Shown: piece after piece, positions 14,499 to 22,906 of the stretch | Numbering within the stretch: the stretch's first letter is position 1 | Layout: every line of letters begins with the position of its first letter | From: a virus | Strand: one strand, 5' to 3' | Length of the DNA: 39,805 nt | Virus record (IMG/VR): IMGVR_UViG_3300043331_001695 | Location: 1-39,805 of that record | Position numbers and translations under genes: made by a program | Notes under the pieces: generated by a model | Told to the model about the DNA's origin: nothing | What the model saw: the letters and a program-made list of their open reading frames with translations, nothing else | Databases searched by the model: none

Positions 14499-15403
14499 CA
14501 GGGCTCCCACCAGACCTGGACGGCGACGTGGGTGGTGGTGTCGGCGCGGAACATGCCGGTCCCGCCGGTCTTGTTGTTCTCGATCACGACGCTCTGGGCG
14601 CCGGCGGACAGGCCGGTGATCTTGCCCTGCCAGCTGGTCGTGCGGCGGTCGTTGACGACCCCGGAGACCTCGGGGGCGGCGTCGTCAGCGACCGCACCGA
14701 TCTTGAGCCGCAGCTTGTTGGTCTCGGCCGCAGTGATCCCGAACCAGCCGCTGACCGTGACCATGAAGCGGGCCTTGGACGCCCAAGCCGGGACGGTGAG
14801 GCTGCCGAGGGTGAGCCAGGTCGTCCAGGAGCCGGTGAAGGCGGGGCTGTCGGTGTTGCTGCCGGGGACGTACTCGAGCAGGTCGCTGGAGCTGGCCAGC
14901 TTGGACGCGGCGACCACGCGGCGGTCGGTGATCTTGCCGCTGGTGATGGTGGTCGCGGCGGCGTCGATGCGGACCTCGGCCAGGGCCAGGCAGCGCGCCG
15001 GGACCGCCGGCGCCGCCGGGCTGGCCGCGGGGGTGCCGGTGATGTAGGTGAGCTGGGGGGTGAGCGAGCCGTCGCCGGCGTCGGTGTCCTGGACCTTGGC
15101 CACGATCAGGTCGATCCGCGGGTTCCCGGGGTCGCTGGCGGTGACGGGGCCGACGGTGGCCTGGGCGTCACTCTCGAACCAGTACTTGCCGTCGCCGAAG
15201 CTGACGCCGTCGTCGATGAGGGCGCCGGATATGGCCGCGACCCGGACGGTCATGTCGGGGGTGGGGGCGGCCGTGACTTGGCCGTCGCCGGTGGCCAGGA
15301 CGCCGGCGGTGAGGTGGCTGTAGCGGGCGCGGCGGTCGACGGTCGGGGTGATCTTCTTGTCCCCGCTGGTGGGGGTGGGCAGCGGGCCGGCGATGATCGT
15401 CAT
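14498..15403 (-). CDS. tail tip / upper fibre protein
   Basis: 301 residues, ATG at 15403 with GGAG 9 bases upstream. N-terminal half: ITPTVDRRARYSHLTAGVL and NPRIDLIVAKVQD, a pattern seen in phage tail proteins that carry receptor-binding parts. The C-terminal 110 residues form a beta-sandwich-like domain (PAFTGSWTTWLTLGSLTVP to the WWEP end). Probably a structural part of the tail tip; carbohydrate binding by the last domain is possible but unproven. Confidence 0.65.
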   Translation of the reverse strand: MTIIAGPLPTPTSGDKKITPTVDRRARYSHLTAGVLATGDGQVTAAPTPDMTVRVAAISGALIDDGVSFGDGKYWFESDAQATVGPVTASDPGNPRIDLIVAKVQDTDAGDGSLTPQLTYITGTPAASPAAPAVPARCLALAEVRIDAAATTITSGKITDRRVVAASKLASSSDLLEYVPGSNTDSPAFTGSWTTWLTLGSLTVPAWASKARFMVTVSGWFGITAAETNKLRLKIGAVADDAAPEVSGVVNDRRTTSWQGKITGLSAGAQSVVIENNKTGGTGMFRADTTTHVAVQVWWEP

Positions 15404-15474
15404 GGGAGGGCTCCGATCGCGGCTGGGGTGTCGAGGCGGACGGCCGTGGTTGAGGACGTCACGGTCGTGTTCAC
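15400..15474 (-). CDS. 24-codon linking mini-ORF in the tail operon
   Basis: GTG start overlapping the upstream stop as GTGA, stop overlapping the downstream ATG as ATGA, so it fills the gap exactly. The peptide (VNTTVTSSTTAVRLDTP and seven more residues) has no Cys or membrane helix. It may be a microprotein or a translational bridge. Confidence 0.35.
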   Translation of the reverse strand: MNTTVTSSTTAVRLDTPAAIGALP

Positions 15475-16373
15475 CACCAGGCGCTCCTCGCGGTAACCGC
15501 GGCCTGGGAGCCGCTGGAGCCCTGGGCGCGGTAGGCGAGCACGTTGGCGCCCGGCGCCAGCTGCAACCACGGCGAGTCCGGGCTCTTGGCCGCATAGCGG
15601 CTGGCGGTGGCGTCGAGGGTGATCGTCTTGGCCCCGGTGTCGACGGCCAGGGTGTGGCCCGGCTCGAGGGTGAAGTCGAGGGTCAGCAGCTCGCTGGTGG
15701 TCTGGTTGTGCAGCACCAGCTGGGTCACCGACCCGGCCGGCGGTCCAGTAAAGGTCGCGGCCAGCGGTGTGGGCGCGGTGCCCTCGTTGACCAGGATCAG
15801 CAGGGTGCCTTCGGCGCCGGCGCCGTAGTCGAGGGGGTAGTCGAGGGGGTAGTCGAGGCCGCCGCCGGCTTCGGCCGGGTCGATCGTCCCCGAGGCCTCC
15901 TCGAGGGCGTACCAGCGGGGGTCGTCGGCCTGCAGCTGGAGCTGGAACGGGCACAGCCCGGCCCGCCACAGCCCGGTGGAGACCCCAAGGTCGGGGGGGC
16001 CGGCCGGCCGCATCAGGGCTTGCATGGTGCGGCCGCCGCGCCACCTGAGCGAGACGGGGTAGGCGGGCTGGGCCGCCAACGCCCGGCTGAGGGCCTGCAC
16101 AGCCGTATACAGCAGGTCGGGGGTGTCGACCCGGACCCGGCCGGTGACGGTGACGGTGCGGGCGGTGTGCCAGAGGCCGTGGGACACACCGCCGTGCTGC
16201 TCGGGGAGCTCGAGCTCGGTGACCTTGATCCCCGGCGGCCCCAGCCCGGAGATGCTGTCGATCAGGTACTCAGACCCGGAGCCGAGCTCCACGCTGCCCG
16301 ACGGCGGTTGGAGGACGAGCTGCCAGGGCAGGCCGAGGGCATCGGCGGTGACGTCGGGGGCGATCACGCTCAT
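15471..16373 (-). CDS. distal tail protein (Dit-like)
   Basis: 300 residues directly after the tape measure gene, the standard place for Dit. The N-terminal 125 residues (SEYLIDSISGLGPPGIKVTE, later GRVRVDTP and LQADDPRWYALEE) match the phage tail family that forms the ring between tube and tip. The C-terminal half is a beta-sandwich (TFTGPPAGSVTQLVLHNQTT) that may bind sugars. A short tandem repeat (DYPL three times) lies in the linker. ATGA overlap with the tape measure stop. Confidence 0.75.
   Translation of the reverse strand: MSVIAPDVTADALGLPWQLVLQPPSGSVELGSGSEYLIDSISGLGPPGIKVTELELPEQHGGVSHGLWHTARTVTVTGRVRVDTPDLLYTAVQALSRALAAQPAYPVSLRWRGGRTMQALMRPAGPPDLGVSTGLWRAGLCPFQLQLQADDPRWYALEEASGTIDPAEAGGGLDYPLDYPLDYGAGAEGTLLILVNEGTAPTPLAATFTGPPAGSVTQLVLHNQTTSELLTLDFTLEPGHTLAVDTGAKTITLDATASRYAAKSPDSPWLQLAPGANVLAYRAQGSSGSQAAVTARSAWW
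15829..15862 (-). repeat. 12-bp tandem repeat, three units
   Basis: GTAGTCGAGGGG occurs nearly three times head to tail and encodes the DYPLDYPLDY linker of the Dit-like protein. Copy number could vary by slippage in whole codons. Confidence 0.6.
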
Positions 16374-19312
16374 CCGGCGGCCCCGGCGGTGGCGAGGCGA
16401 TGGCGGGTCGCGAAGCTGATCCGATCAGCCAGCGCGCGGGGGTCCTCACCCTGACGTTGGACGATCGTCTGGTTGACCGTCATGGCGGCGGCCTGGCCGG
16501 CGGCCGCCCGGGCGGGACCGGGGAGGCGGGCGTGGGCGACCTGGCCGCCGACCCGGTCCAGGGCCCGGGCCAGGGCACCGGTCTCAGCGTCGATCCCGGC
16601 CAGCAGCCCCCGCATGATGGCGCGGCCGTGGGGCACCAGCAGCCGCCGGTCCTTGGGGAGGGGGCCCTTGTGGTCGGCGATGAACCCGCCGATCCCGCCC
16701 AGCACCCGGCCGAGGGCGCCGAGCTGGCTCTTGACCCCGTTGATGAGCCCGCGGATGAGGGCCTTGCCGGCCTCCAGCAGGGTCGAGCCGAGGTTCCCGA
16801 CCGCCGCGCGGATCCGCGCGGGGATGCCTCGCAGGAACGACAGGACGGCCTCGAAGGCGGTCCGGGCGCCGGCCCGGATCTTGTCCCAGTTGCGGACGAT
16901 CAGGACGGCCGCGGCGACGACCGGGCCACCCAAGATGCTGAGGATGAGGGGCCAGTGGCCGCGGATCCAGGAGAGGACGGCCTGGACGGCGCCGGTGATG
17001 GCGGTCTTGACCGCGTTCCAGGCCCGAGCGGCGATCCCCTTGAGGCTGTTCCACAGCCGGGAGAGGAACGGGCCGATCTTGCTCCAGTTGCGGATGATCA
17101 GGACGACGGCGGCGACCACGGCCGCGACCACGATCGCGATCGGGCCGAGGCTGATGAGCCAGGCGGCCGCGACCCGGGCGGCGTTGGCGAGGGCCTGGGC
17201 GCCGAGGAACACCCAGCGGGCGACCTGGATGGCGACCTGGGCGACGACGCGGCCGGTGGCGGCGGCGGCCTGGGCGGCCATCTGGGCGAACGCGACCGCC
17301 CCCCGCGCGGCCGCGGCAGCGGCGGCGGCGACCATGCGGCCAACCGCGGCCGCGACCGATCCCACCGCTGACGCCACACTGGTGGCGGCGCCGGCGGCGC
17401 CGGCGCCGAGGGTCCGGAGGATGCTGCCGGCCCGGGCGGCACCCCCGGCCGCGCCTTCCACGCGGCGGAAGCCGTCGACCAGGCCCTTGATGCCCTTGCC
17501 GGCCCCCACCGCCATCGACGCCAGCCCCTTGAGGCCAGAGAGGGCGCTGGCGAACTTGAGGGCCTTGCCGGCCCCGGCCATGGCCAGCAGCGAGATGGTC
17601 GCCGTCTGGACCCCGGGGGCGGAGGTCAGCAGCCCATGCAGGGCCCGGGCGAGCAGGTCGATGGTGCCGACGAAGGTGTTCAAGGTGCCCGAGTCGCCGG
17701 CCAGGTCCGCGAACACCTGCCCGACGGAGGCGACCGCCGAGATGAGCGCGGGGGTGAAGGCCCCCGACACCGAGTTGCCCACCTGGACCAGGACCGGGAG
17801 GAGCTGGGTGCGGAGCTGGTCGATGGTCGGGCCGAGGTTGGTGCCGCCGCTGAGCCCGGCGAAGGCCTTGGTGACGTCGCCGAGCAGGCGACCGACGGCC
17901 TCGATGGCCGGCCGGGCCCGCTCGAACACCTGGGCGATGCTGCGGCGGCCCTCAGCCGAGCCGGTGAAGGCGGCCCACTGGCCGGTGAGGCGGGTCAGGG
18001 TGGCCAGCAGGTGCTCACCGAGGGGGCGGGCGGCGCCGAGGACGTCACCGAGGATCCGGCCGAGATTGCCGACGATGGTGCCGAGCTGGCCGGCGACGGT
18101 CCGGGTGCGGGCGAAGAAGCTGGCCAGAGCACCGGAGGCGCGGGCGGCGCGGATGGCGTGGTCGGCCTGGGTGGCCAGGTGGTTCCCGAGCCGGGCCAGC
18201 CACAGCACCAGCGGCTGGGCGGCGACCAGCAGGTGCCGCAACGCATCGGCGAGGCGGAGCCCACCGGCGCCGAGCAGGCGGATGACCCGGACGTTGCCGG
18301 CCATGATGGTGGCGGCGTCGCGGCGGAACAGCGGGGTGGCGGTCATGGCGCCGGCGCGGCGGGCCAGCTCCCCCAGCGCCCCGGCCGTCCCGGCGACCCC
18401 GGCGCGGACGGCCGGGAGCAGCCCCCGGGCGTCTTTGAGGGCGGCGGTGAGGCCGGGGAACAGCCCGGCAGCGGCGACGGTCCGGAGGCGGGCGAGTTCG
18501 GGTCGCAGCGAGGCGAGTTCGCGGGCGAACCCCCGCGCCGGCGGGGGCAGCGCGGCGATCGCCTCCTGGAGTTTCTTGGCCGCGTCGGGGCCGCTGTCGC
18601 CGAGGGCCTTGACGACGTCGCCCATGCCGGCCAGGGCGAGGGAGGCGACGCCGCCGGCCTGGCCGACGGCCAGCAGCCCGGAGGCGGTGGCGGGGCCGAG
18701 CCCAGCCAGCGGGGCCAGGCTGGCCAGCAGCGCGGTCGCGGCCGCCCCGGTGGCCGAGAGGGCCGCGGCGGCCAGATGCAGGCCGGCGACCAGGGCGGGG
18801 AGCTTGAGCAGCGACAGGAGCCGCCCCCCGGCGCCGGCGAGGGCCCCGAACTCCTTGAACGCGCCCTTGAATTGGCCGCCGGCGTCGTTGAGGTCGGCGC
18901 GCATCTGGGTCAGGGCGCGGCGCAGCCGGTTGCGGTCGACCTCGACCGGGACCCGGATCGGGTGGCGTTTGGCCAGGGCCTTGGCTTCGGCGAGGGTCTT
19001 GGCGAAGTCGGCCCGGTCCAGGCCGGCGACGACCTTGACCCGCTCCTCGAGGCTGAGGCTGGCCAGATAGGCGCGGACCTCGGCCGAGAACCCGGACAGG
19101 TCGGGTTCGGTGGGGATCTTGACCTTCTCGCGCCGTGGCCGGCGGGTCTGCTCCCGCAGGCCCTCGTCGAGGCTGTCGCGGAGGCTGTCGCGGTCGACGT
19201 CGACGCGCAGGGTCAAGCGTTCGCGGGCGACCTTGACCTGCACTTTGCGGAGGTCGCGCCAGAACCCGGCGTCGTCCAGGCGCAGGGCGGCGAGCAGCTC
19301 CCCCACCTTCAC
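16370..19312 (-). CDS. tail tape measure protein
   Basis: 980 residues, the longest gene. A charged N-terminal third (WRDLRKVQVKVARERLTLRV), long Ala/Leu/Gly-rich helical stretches and hydrophobic segments near 720-765 (GPIAIVVAAVVAAVVLIIRN) are typical of tape measures, which set tail length and cross the membrane at infection. At about 0.15 nm per residue the tail would be about 145 nm. It follows the frameshifted chaperone genes and precedes Dit, as in most siphoviruses. GTG start. No lysozyme or peptidase motif seen. Confidence 0.9.
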   Translation of the reverse strand: MKVGELLAALRLDDAGFWRDLRKVQVKVARERLTLRVDVDRDSLRDSLDEGLREQTRRPRREKVKIPTEPDLSGFSAEVRAYLASLSLEERVKVVAGLDRADFAKTLAEAKALAKRHPIRVPVEVDRNRLRRALTQMRADLNDAGGQFKGAFKEFGALAGAGGRLLSLLKLPALVAGLHLAAAALSATGAAATALLASLAPLAGLGPATASGLLAVGQAGGVASLALAGMGDVVKALGDSGPDAAKKLQEAIAALPPPARGFARELASLRPELARLRTVAAAGLFPGLTAALKDARGLLPAVRAGVAGTAGALGELARRAGAMTATPLFRRDAATIMAGNVRVIRLLGAGGLRLADALRHLLVAAQPLVLWLARLGNHLATQADHAIRAARASGALASFFARTRTVAGQLGTIVGNLGRILGDVLGAARPLGEHLLATLTRLTGQWAAFTGSAEGRRSIAQVFERARPAIEAVGRLLGDVTKAFAGLSGGTNLGPTIDQLRTQLLPVLVQVGNSVSGAFTPALISAVASVGQVFADLAGDSGTLNTFVGTIDLLARALHGLLTSAPGVQTATISLLAMAGAGKALKFASALSGLKGLASMAVGAGKGIKGLVDGFRRVEGAAGGAARAGSILRTLGAGAAGAATSVASAVGSVAAAVGRMVAAAAAAAARGAVAFAQMAAQAAAATGRVVAQVAIQVARWVFLGAQALANAARVAAAWLISLGPIAIVVAAVVAAVVLIIRNWSKIGPFLSRLWNSLKGIAARAWNAVKTAITGAVQAVLSWIRGHWPLILSILGGPVVAAAVLIVRNWDKIRAGARTAFEAVLSFLRGIPARIRAAVGNLGSTLLEAGKALIRGLINGVKSQLGALGRVLGGIGGFIADHKGPLPKDRRLLVPHGRAIMRGLLAGIDAETGALARALDRVGGQVAHARLPGPARAAAGQAAAMTVNQTIVQRQGEDPRALADRISFATRHRLATAGAAG

Positions 19313-19336
19313 CGGCCCGCCCCCCTTCCCTGCTCG

Positions 19337-19965
19337 TTATCTGGCCCAGCGGCGGAACGCCTGCTGGGCCTCACCCGGGTCGGTGATGACCCGGCCCTGC
19401 TCCTCCTCCTCGCCCAAGCTCGCGGCCAGGCGGCTGTTGCTGCTCAGGCCGGCCAGGAGCCACCGGAATCGGGTCCAGCCGAGCCGGCCCCGCTCGGCGA
19501 AGAGGTCGAGGCCGTATTCGCGTTGGAAGTCGGCGACGACGAGCCCCCACCGTTGGAGGACGGCCCCGAACCCGGGGCCGCCGCTTCCCCCTCACCACCG
19601 GCCGTGGCCTCCTCGTTCAGCCCCCAGAACTCGATCGCCTTGGTCATGATCAGCTTGGCCACCCCGAGCCCGATCCCCCGGGATCGCCACCGCTGGAAGG
19701 CCTCGGGGCCGACGGCGGCCGCGACGACCTCCATGACCAGCTCCGGGTCGGCCTCGAGCTCGTCGTCCTTGCCCTTGGTCCCCTGCTCGAGCTCGCGGTA
19801 GAGCCGCAGGATGAGGTCGAAGGGGGCCTCGGCCTGGCAGCGGATGGTGTCGCCGTGCAACCGGAACCGCGGCGCGGTGGCGGTCTGGTCGGCCAGGTAC
19901 TGGTCGAGGTCGACCAGCTGCCCGCCGGCGAGGGCGTCGACGATCCGGTCGGTGGCTCCCTCCAT
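19337..19965 (-). CDS. tail assembly chaperone, -1 frameshift product (gpGT-like)
   Basis: Reading begins with the shorter chaperone, then shifts -1 at GGGGGAA (19585-19591) into a frame ending at TAA 19337, about 209 residues in all. The -1 frame has a TGA immediately before the slip site and is open after it. Its product, RWGLVVADFQREYGLDLF followed by WTRFRWLLAGLSSNS, is a recognisable chaperone C-terminal domain (aDf.r.Yg.dl, then W.rf..ll.gL). Programmed frameshifting here is known in lambda and many siphoviruses. Confidence 0.75.
19444..19965 (-). CDS. tail assembly chaperone, unshifted product (gpG-like)
   Basis: 173 residues; ATG overlaps the tail tube stop as TGATG with GGAGAG upstream. 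Residues 1-125 are a helical domain (RFRLHGDTIRCQAEAPFDLI, GLGVAKLIMTKAIEFWG). The last 45 residues are Gly/Ser/Thr-rich and low in complexity, as expected where the DNA is really selected in the overlapping -1 frame. It would coat the tape measure during tail assembly. Confidence 0.8.
   Translation of the reverse strand: MEGATDRIVDALAGGQLVDLDQYLADQTATAPRFRLHGDTIRCQAEAPFDLILRLYRELEQGTKGKDDELEADPELVMEVVAAAVGPEAFQRWRSRGIGLGVAKLIMTKAIEFWGLNEEATAGGEGEAAAPGSGPSSNGGGSSSPTSNANTASTSSPSGAGSAGPDSGGSWPA
19585..19591 (-). promoter_or_regulatory. -1 frameshift slippery site GGGGGAA
   Basis: In frame 0 the codons are GAG GGG GAA. tRNA-Gly on GGG can re-pair perfectly one base back. A -1 frame stop lies just upstream and the -1 frame is open to 19337, so the shift must occur at or after this point. 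Confidence 0.65.
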
Positions 19966-20411
19966 CAGCTCTCCACCGGCTTCTCGGTGATGGACAGGGT
20001 CGCCTCCCACGGCGACAGGCCTTTGGCCTCGCCACCGCCGGCCTTGACCTCGACCGTCGCCTTGAAGGTGATCGCCCCACCCCAGGCCTTCTCCAGCCGG
20101 TACTGGAGGACGTGGCCGGACTCGCCGGTGATGGTGTCGGCGGCGGCTTCGACGGCTTCCTGGCCGGGGTCGCGGTCGCCGGTGTCGGGGTCGACCAGGT
20201 AGAACCCAGTCCAGCTCATAGTCTTGCCGCGGGACACGATGCGGTCCTGGGTCCACCCTGGGCTGTCGAAGTCGGTGGCGTCGACACTCTCGGAGGAGAC
20301 GTCGAAGGAGACCTCGTTGAGGCCTTTGACGTCGGTCCAGGTTGGGGAGCCTTCGGTGCCGGTGTTGACCTGGGGCTTGAACAGGGTAGGTGAGACCTTG
20401 TCGGTGGCCAT
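19965..20411 (-). CDS. major tail (tube) protein
   Basis: 148 residues, ATG with AGGAGG upstream. The sequence (LNEVSFDVSSESVDATDFDS, later SMTWTGFYLVDPD-like MSWTGFYLVDPD and GGAITFKATVEVKAGG) is the beta-sandwich pattern of siphovirus tube proteins, including the conserved V-D-T/S-D segment. Located between the tail terminator and the chaperones. It would form stacked hexamers around the tape measure. Confidence 0.85.
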   Translation of the reverse strand: MATDKVSPTLFKPQVNTGTEGSPTWTDVKGLNEVSFDVSSESVDATDFDSPGWTQDRIVSRGKTMSWTGFYLVDPDTGDRDPGQEAVEAAADTITGESGHVLQYRLEKAWGGAITFKATVEVKAGGGEAKGLSPWEATLSITEKPVES

Positions 20412-20423
20412 CGCGGGTGCCTC

Positions 20424-20843
20424 CTAGAGGGCGGGCCGGTGGGTGGTGGGGACGCGGCAGTGGGCGAGGAAGTTGACGCTGTGGCGGTGCCGCCCGGCCG
20501 GGTCGGGGCCGAGCCGGGTCGGGGGCTGTTGGGCGTCGCAGCGGACCAGCCACAGCCCGCCGGGGAGCTCGACCGCGGCCAGGCCCTCCAGCGCCCCGTA
20601 GATGGCCCAGGCCCGCTCGGCCGAGCTGCCGGGGGTGCGGGTGCCGCGCACGATGATCTGGAGGCCGAGCCAGTCGTAGGGGAGCTGGTCGGTGGGCTGG
20701 AGGCCGTCGGTGTCGCGCAGGGCGACGGCCTCGTCGGGGCGGTCGGGGAGCTCGTCCAGGAAGCCGTCGCCGCCGGGTTGGTCGGGGCGGTAGTCGAGCA
20801 GCCCCGCCTGGGCGAGGTACTGGGCGGCGGCCTGGGCGAGCAT
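20424..20843 (-). CDS. tail terminator / minor capsid protein
   Basis: 139 residues starting MLAQAAAQYLAQAGLLDYRP. The pattern LQIIVRGTR then AERAWAIYGAL matches phage minor capsid/tail terminator proteins of about this size, which cap the tail tube at the head side. Position before the tube gene agrees. ATG in a TGATG overlap. Confidence 0.75.
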   Translation of the reverse strand: MLAQAAAQYLAQAGLLDYRPDQPGGDGFLDELPDRPDEAVALRDTDGLQPTDQLPYDWLGLQIIVRGTRTPGSSAERAWAIYGALEGLAAVELPGGLWLVRCDAQQPPTRLGPDPAGRHRHSVNFLAHCRVPTTHRPAL

Positions 20844-21163
20844 CAGCCGGTGGAGACGGCGGCCACGGTCACGGTGGTGACGTCGGAGTAGGCGACGCTG
20901 ACCGGGTCGCCGAAGCGGGCGACGGGGAACGGACCGATGCGACGGCTGCCGGCGGCGGGGACGGCCACGACCACGTTGTGGTCGGCGCCGTAGCTGCAGG
21001 GGCGGGTGGAGTCGACGGTGACGTTGATCGAGCCGCCGGAGCCGTTGGTAACCTCCAGGACGGTCTTGCCGTCGTTAGTGAAGGTGTCGCCGCCGGCGCC
21101 GGCGGAGGCGGTGGCGACATTCAGGCCGGTGAGGCTGAGCTTCTGGACGGTCAGGGCGGCCAT
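20843..21163 (-). CDS. small beta-rich virion protein
   Basis: 106 residues, ATG with AAGGAG upstream. Thr/Val/Gly-rich and probably an immunoglobulin-like sandwich (TVLEVTNGSGGSINVTVDST, RRIGPFPVARFGDPVSVAYS). Such short proteins in the connector region are often decoration or minor tail subunits; the exact role is unclear. Confidence 0.65.
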   Translation of the reverse strand: MAALTVQKLSLTGLNVATASAGAGGDTFTNDGKTVLEVTNGSGGSINVTVDSTRPCSYGADHNVVVAVPAAGSRRIGPFPVARFGDPVSVAYSDVTTVTVAAVSTG

Positions 21164-21165
21164 GG

Positions 21166-21519
21166 TCAGGCTCCTTCCAGGTGCGCCCGGACCGTCCGGG
21201 CCATGGTCTCGGTGAGCTGGCGGGCATTGGCGCGCAGGGGGCCCTCGAGGTACTTGGCGACCCGGCCGGGGGCGTGGCGGAACTCGAGGTGTTCGTGCTG
21301 GACGATGGCGTAGGCGTTGGCGGGGCCGCGGCCGTACCACACCTGGGCCTCGCCGGGGCCGACGAGCTCGACGCCGCTGTCGTTCTGGAGGGTGCCTTCC
21401 TCGAGGGGGACCACCTGCTGGGAGAGACCGTGGAGCTGGTGGGCGGCCGTCAGGGCGGCGTCGTCGGCGGCCGCATTGAGCAGGGCGGTGATTCGGGCGG
21501 AATCAAGCTCCAGCCTCAC
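21166..21519 (-). CDS. HK97 gp10-like head-tail protein
   Basis: 117 residues; GTG start in a GTGA overlap. Sequence pattern QQVVPLEEGTLQNDSGVELV followed by WYGRGPANAYAIVQHE is typical of the HK97 gp10 family (P...G.L..S......YA..qE), which joins the head-tail interface. Copy B of the 17-bp palindrome covers codons near the N-terminus (LDSARIT). Confidence 0.8.
   Translation of the reverse strand: MRLELDSARITALLNAAADDAALTAAHQLHGLSQQVVPLEEGTLQNDSGVELVGPGEAQVWYGRGPANAYAIVQHEHLEFRHAPGRVAKYLEGPLRANARQLTETMARTVRAHLEGA
21489..21505. repeat. 17-bp palindrome, copy B
   Basis: TGATTCGGGCGGAATCA, one base from the consensus. It lies inside the gp10-like gene and uses codons GAT TCC .. CGA ATC where this genome normally prefers GAC, CGG or CGC, suggesting selection on the DNA itself. 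Confidence 0.7.
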
Positions 21520-21839
21520 CGGACCGGCTCCAGGTCGGCCTCAAGGTGGGTCGGGCCGTCCAGGCCTCGGAGGGCCTCGACCGCGGCCGCGGTGTAGGGC
21601 TGGCCGGCGACGGTCACCCGGTCCCCCACGGCCAGGGCGGTGTCGGGCGGCAGGAACAGGGGGCCGTAGCGGGTGACTGTCTGGCCGGCCGGGTCGCGGG
21701 TGGTGCGGGCGGTGGCCTCGAACCGGCACGCCACGGCGACCGGGGCGCCGTAGACGGCCTCGCCGGCGCCGGTGGTGCCCTGCAGGACCTCGACCGTGCA
21801 GACCTGGGCGAGGAGCTCGGTGGGGATGGTGAGGCTCAC
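21516..21839 (-). CDS. head closure (stopper) protein
   Basis: 107 residues, GTG start. A small beta-barrel pattern: CTVEVLQGTTGAG at the front, RFEATARTTRDPAGQTV in the middle and GDRVTVAGQPYTAAAVEALR at the end matches phage head-tail joining proteins (SPP1 gp16-like). Lies between adaptor and gp10-like genes, the usual order. Confidence 0.75.
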   Translation of the reverse strand: MSLTIPTELLAQVCTVEVLQGTTGAGEAVYGAPVAVACRFEATARTTRDPAGQTVTRYGPLFLPPDTALAVGDRVTVAGQPYTAAAVEALRGLDGPTHLEADLEPVR

Positions 21840-22235
21840 CTAGACCGCCACCTTCCCGCCGAGCAGGCCGGCGCGGGCGAGCAGCAGCGAAGCGCGGGGG
21901 GCGAGCTGGTCGCTGCGGCCACCGGCAGCGCTGCCCTGCGCGTAGGTCACCGACAGCTTCCCGCTGGTGAACGACCGCACCTGGCCGCCCTTGACGGCGG
22001 CGGTGTCGCCGCCGTGGGCGATCCAGGCCTCGACCTGGGCGCAGGTCGCGCCGGCGAACGCCGCGGCGATGTCCGGATCCGACGGTAGGCCGGCATCGTC
22101 GACGTCGTAAGGGACGCGGACGCGGCTGTCGACCACCTCCGAGGCGCGCTCGAGCAGCCGGTCGGCGTCGTCGGGCAGGTCTGCCTCGTCGACGTCGAGG
22201 AAGCTGGCCAGCTGGGCGGTGGTCGCGTACGCCAC
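21840..22235 (-). CDS. head-tail adaptor (connector) protein
   Basis: 131 residues, GTG start. Begins AYATTAQLASFLDVDEADLP, then LLERASEVVDSRVRVPYDVD, the helical pattern of gp6/gp15-type adaptors that attach below the portal. The C-terminus (PRASLLLARAGLLGGKVAV) is also typical. Confidence 0.8.
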   Translation of the reverse strand: MAYATTAQLASFLDVDEADLPDDADRLLERASEVVDSRVRVPYDVDDAGLPSDPDIAAAFAGATCAQVEAWIAHGGDTAAVKGGQVRSFTSGKLSVTYAQGSAAGGRSDQLAPRASLLLARAGLLGGKVAV

Positions 22236-22240
22236 CCCGC

Positions 22241-22906
22241 TCAGGCCTCCGTGCGGGCCTTGATCCGCTCCCGCAGCTCGCTGGCGGTCCCTGAGGGGTC
22301 GAGGCCGAGCTGCTCGGCCAGGGCGGCCAGCTCCTCCTTTTTGCGGGGCAGTGACGCGCCTTCGGGGAGGACCAGGGCGGCGGCGTCGTTGGGGTCGTCG
22401 CCGGCCAGGATCCGCTGGGCCGCGTCGGTCTCGCGGCGCTCCTGGGTCTCCAGGGCCTCGGCCTGCTCGGCCTCCACCTGCTCGGTGTGCTCGGGGTCCG
22501 CCGGATCCAGGTCGCCGCGGGGGGCGACGGCCCCGGGGAGGATCGGCCCGGGCGGCACCCCATGCAGCCCGGGGGCGACGACCTCCGGGCCGTGGGGGTC
22601 GAGGCCCTGGCCGGCCCCGACGGGGGGCAGGTAGGCGTCGCTGTTCGGCCCCGCCGCCTGCTTGCCGAGCACGGCCGCGTCCCGGCTGGCGGGCGCGCGG
22701 CCGCCGGGGCCGCCGTCGGGGTGTACCGAGGCCGGGACCCGCTCGGGCCCCTTGCCACCCTGGGTCACCTCGTAGCCGGTCTGGCGGAAGTAGGCCAGCG
22801 CGCCGGGGGCCAGCTCCGCCGCGTAGCCGACACCCTGCTCGAAGACGACCCCGCAGCTCGTGCCGGTGTAGTCGCCCTGCGGCGCCCGGACCGTCCAGCC
22901 CGCCAT
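22241..22906 (-). CDS. head protein with C-terminal HeH/SAP-like motif
   Basis: 221 residues, ATG in a TGATG overlap with the major capsid stop. Residues 1-50 look like a small beta domain (QGDYTGTSCGVVFEQGVGYA), the middle is Pro/Gly-rich, and the last 35 residues (KEELAALAEQLGLDPSGTAS and RERIKA) form a helix-extended loop-helix as in phage HeH/LEM-like proteins, perhaps contacting DNA. Role in the capsid unknown. Confidence 0.6.
   Translation of the reverse strand: MAGWTVRAPQGDYTGTSCGVVFEQGVGYAAELAPGALAYFRQTGYEVTQGGKGPERVPASVHPDGGPGGRAPASRDAAVLGKQAAGPNSDAYLPPVGAGQGLDPHGPEVVAPGLHGVPPGPILPGAVAPRGDLDPADPEHTEQVEAEQAEALETQERRETDAAQRILAGDDPNDAAALVLPEGASLPRKKEELAALAEQLGLDPSGTASELRERIKARTEA

Noticed and set aside
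16473-19070. Long plus-strand open frame of 865 codons
   Set aside because: Fully antisense to the tape measure gene. High GC suppresses stops; the product is Arg/Ala/Pro/Ser-rich without domains.
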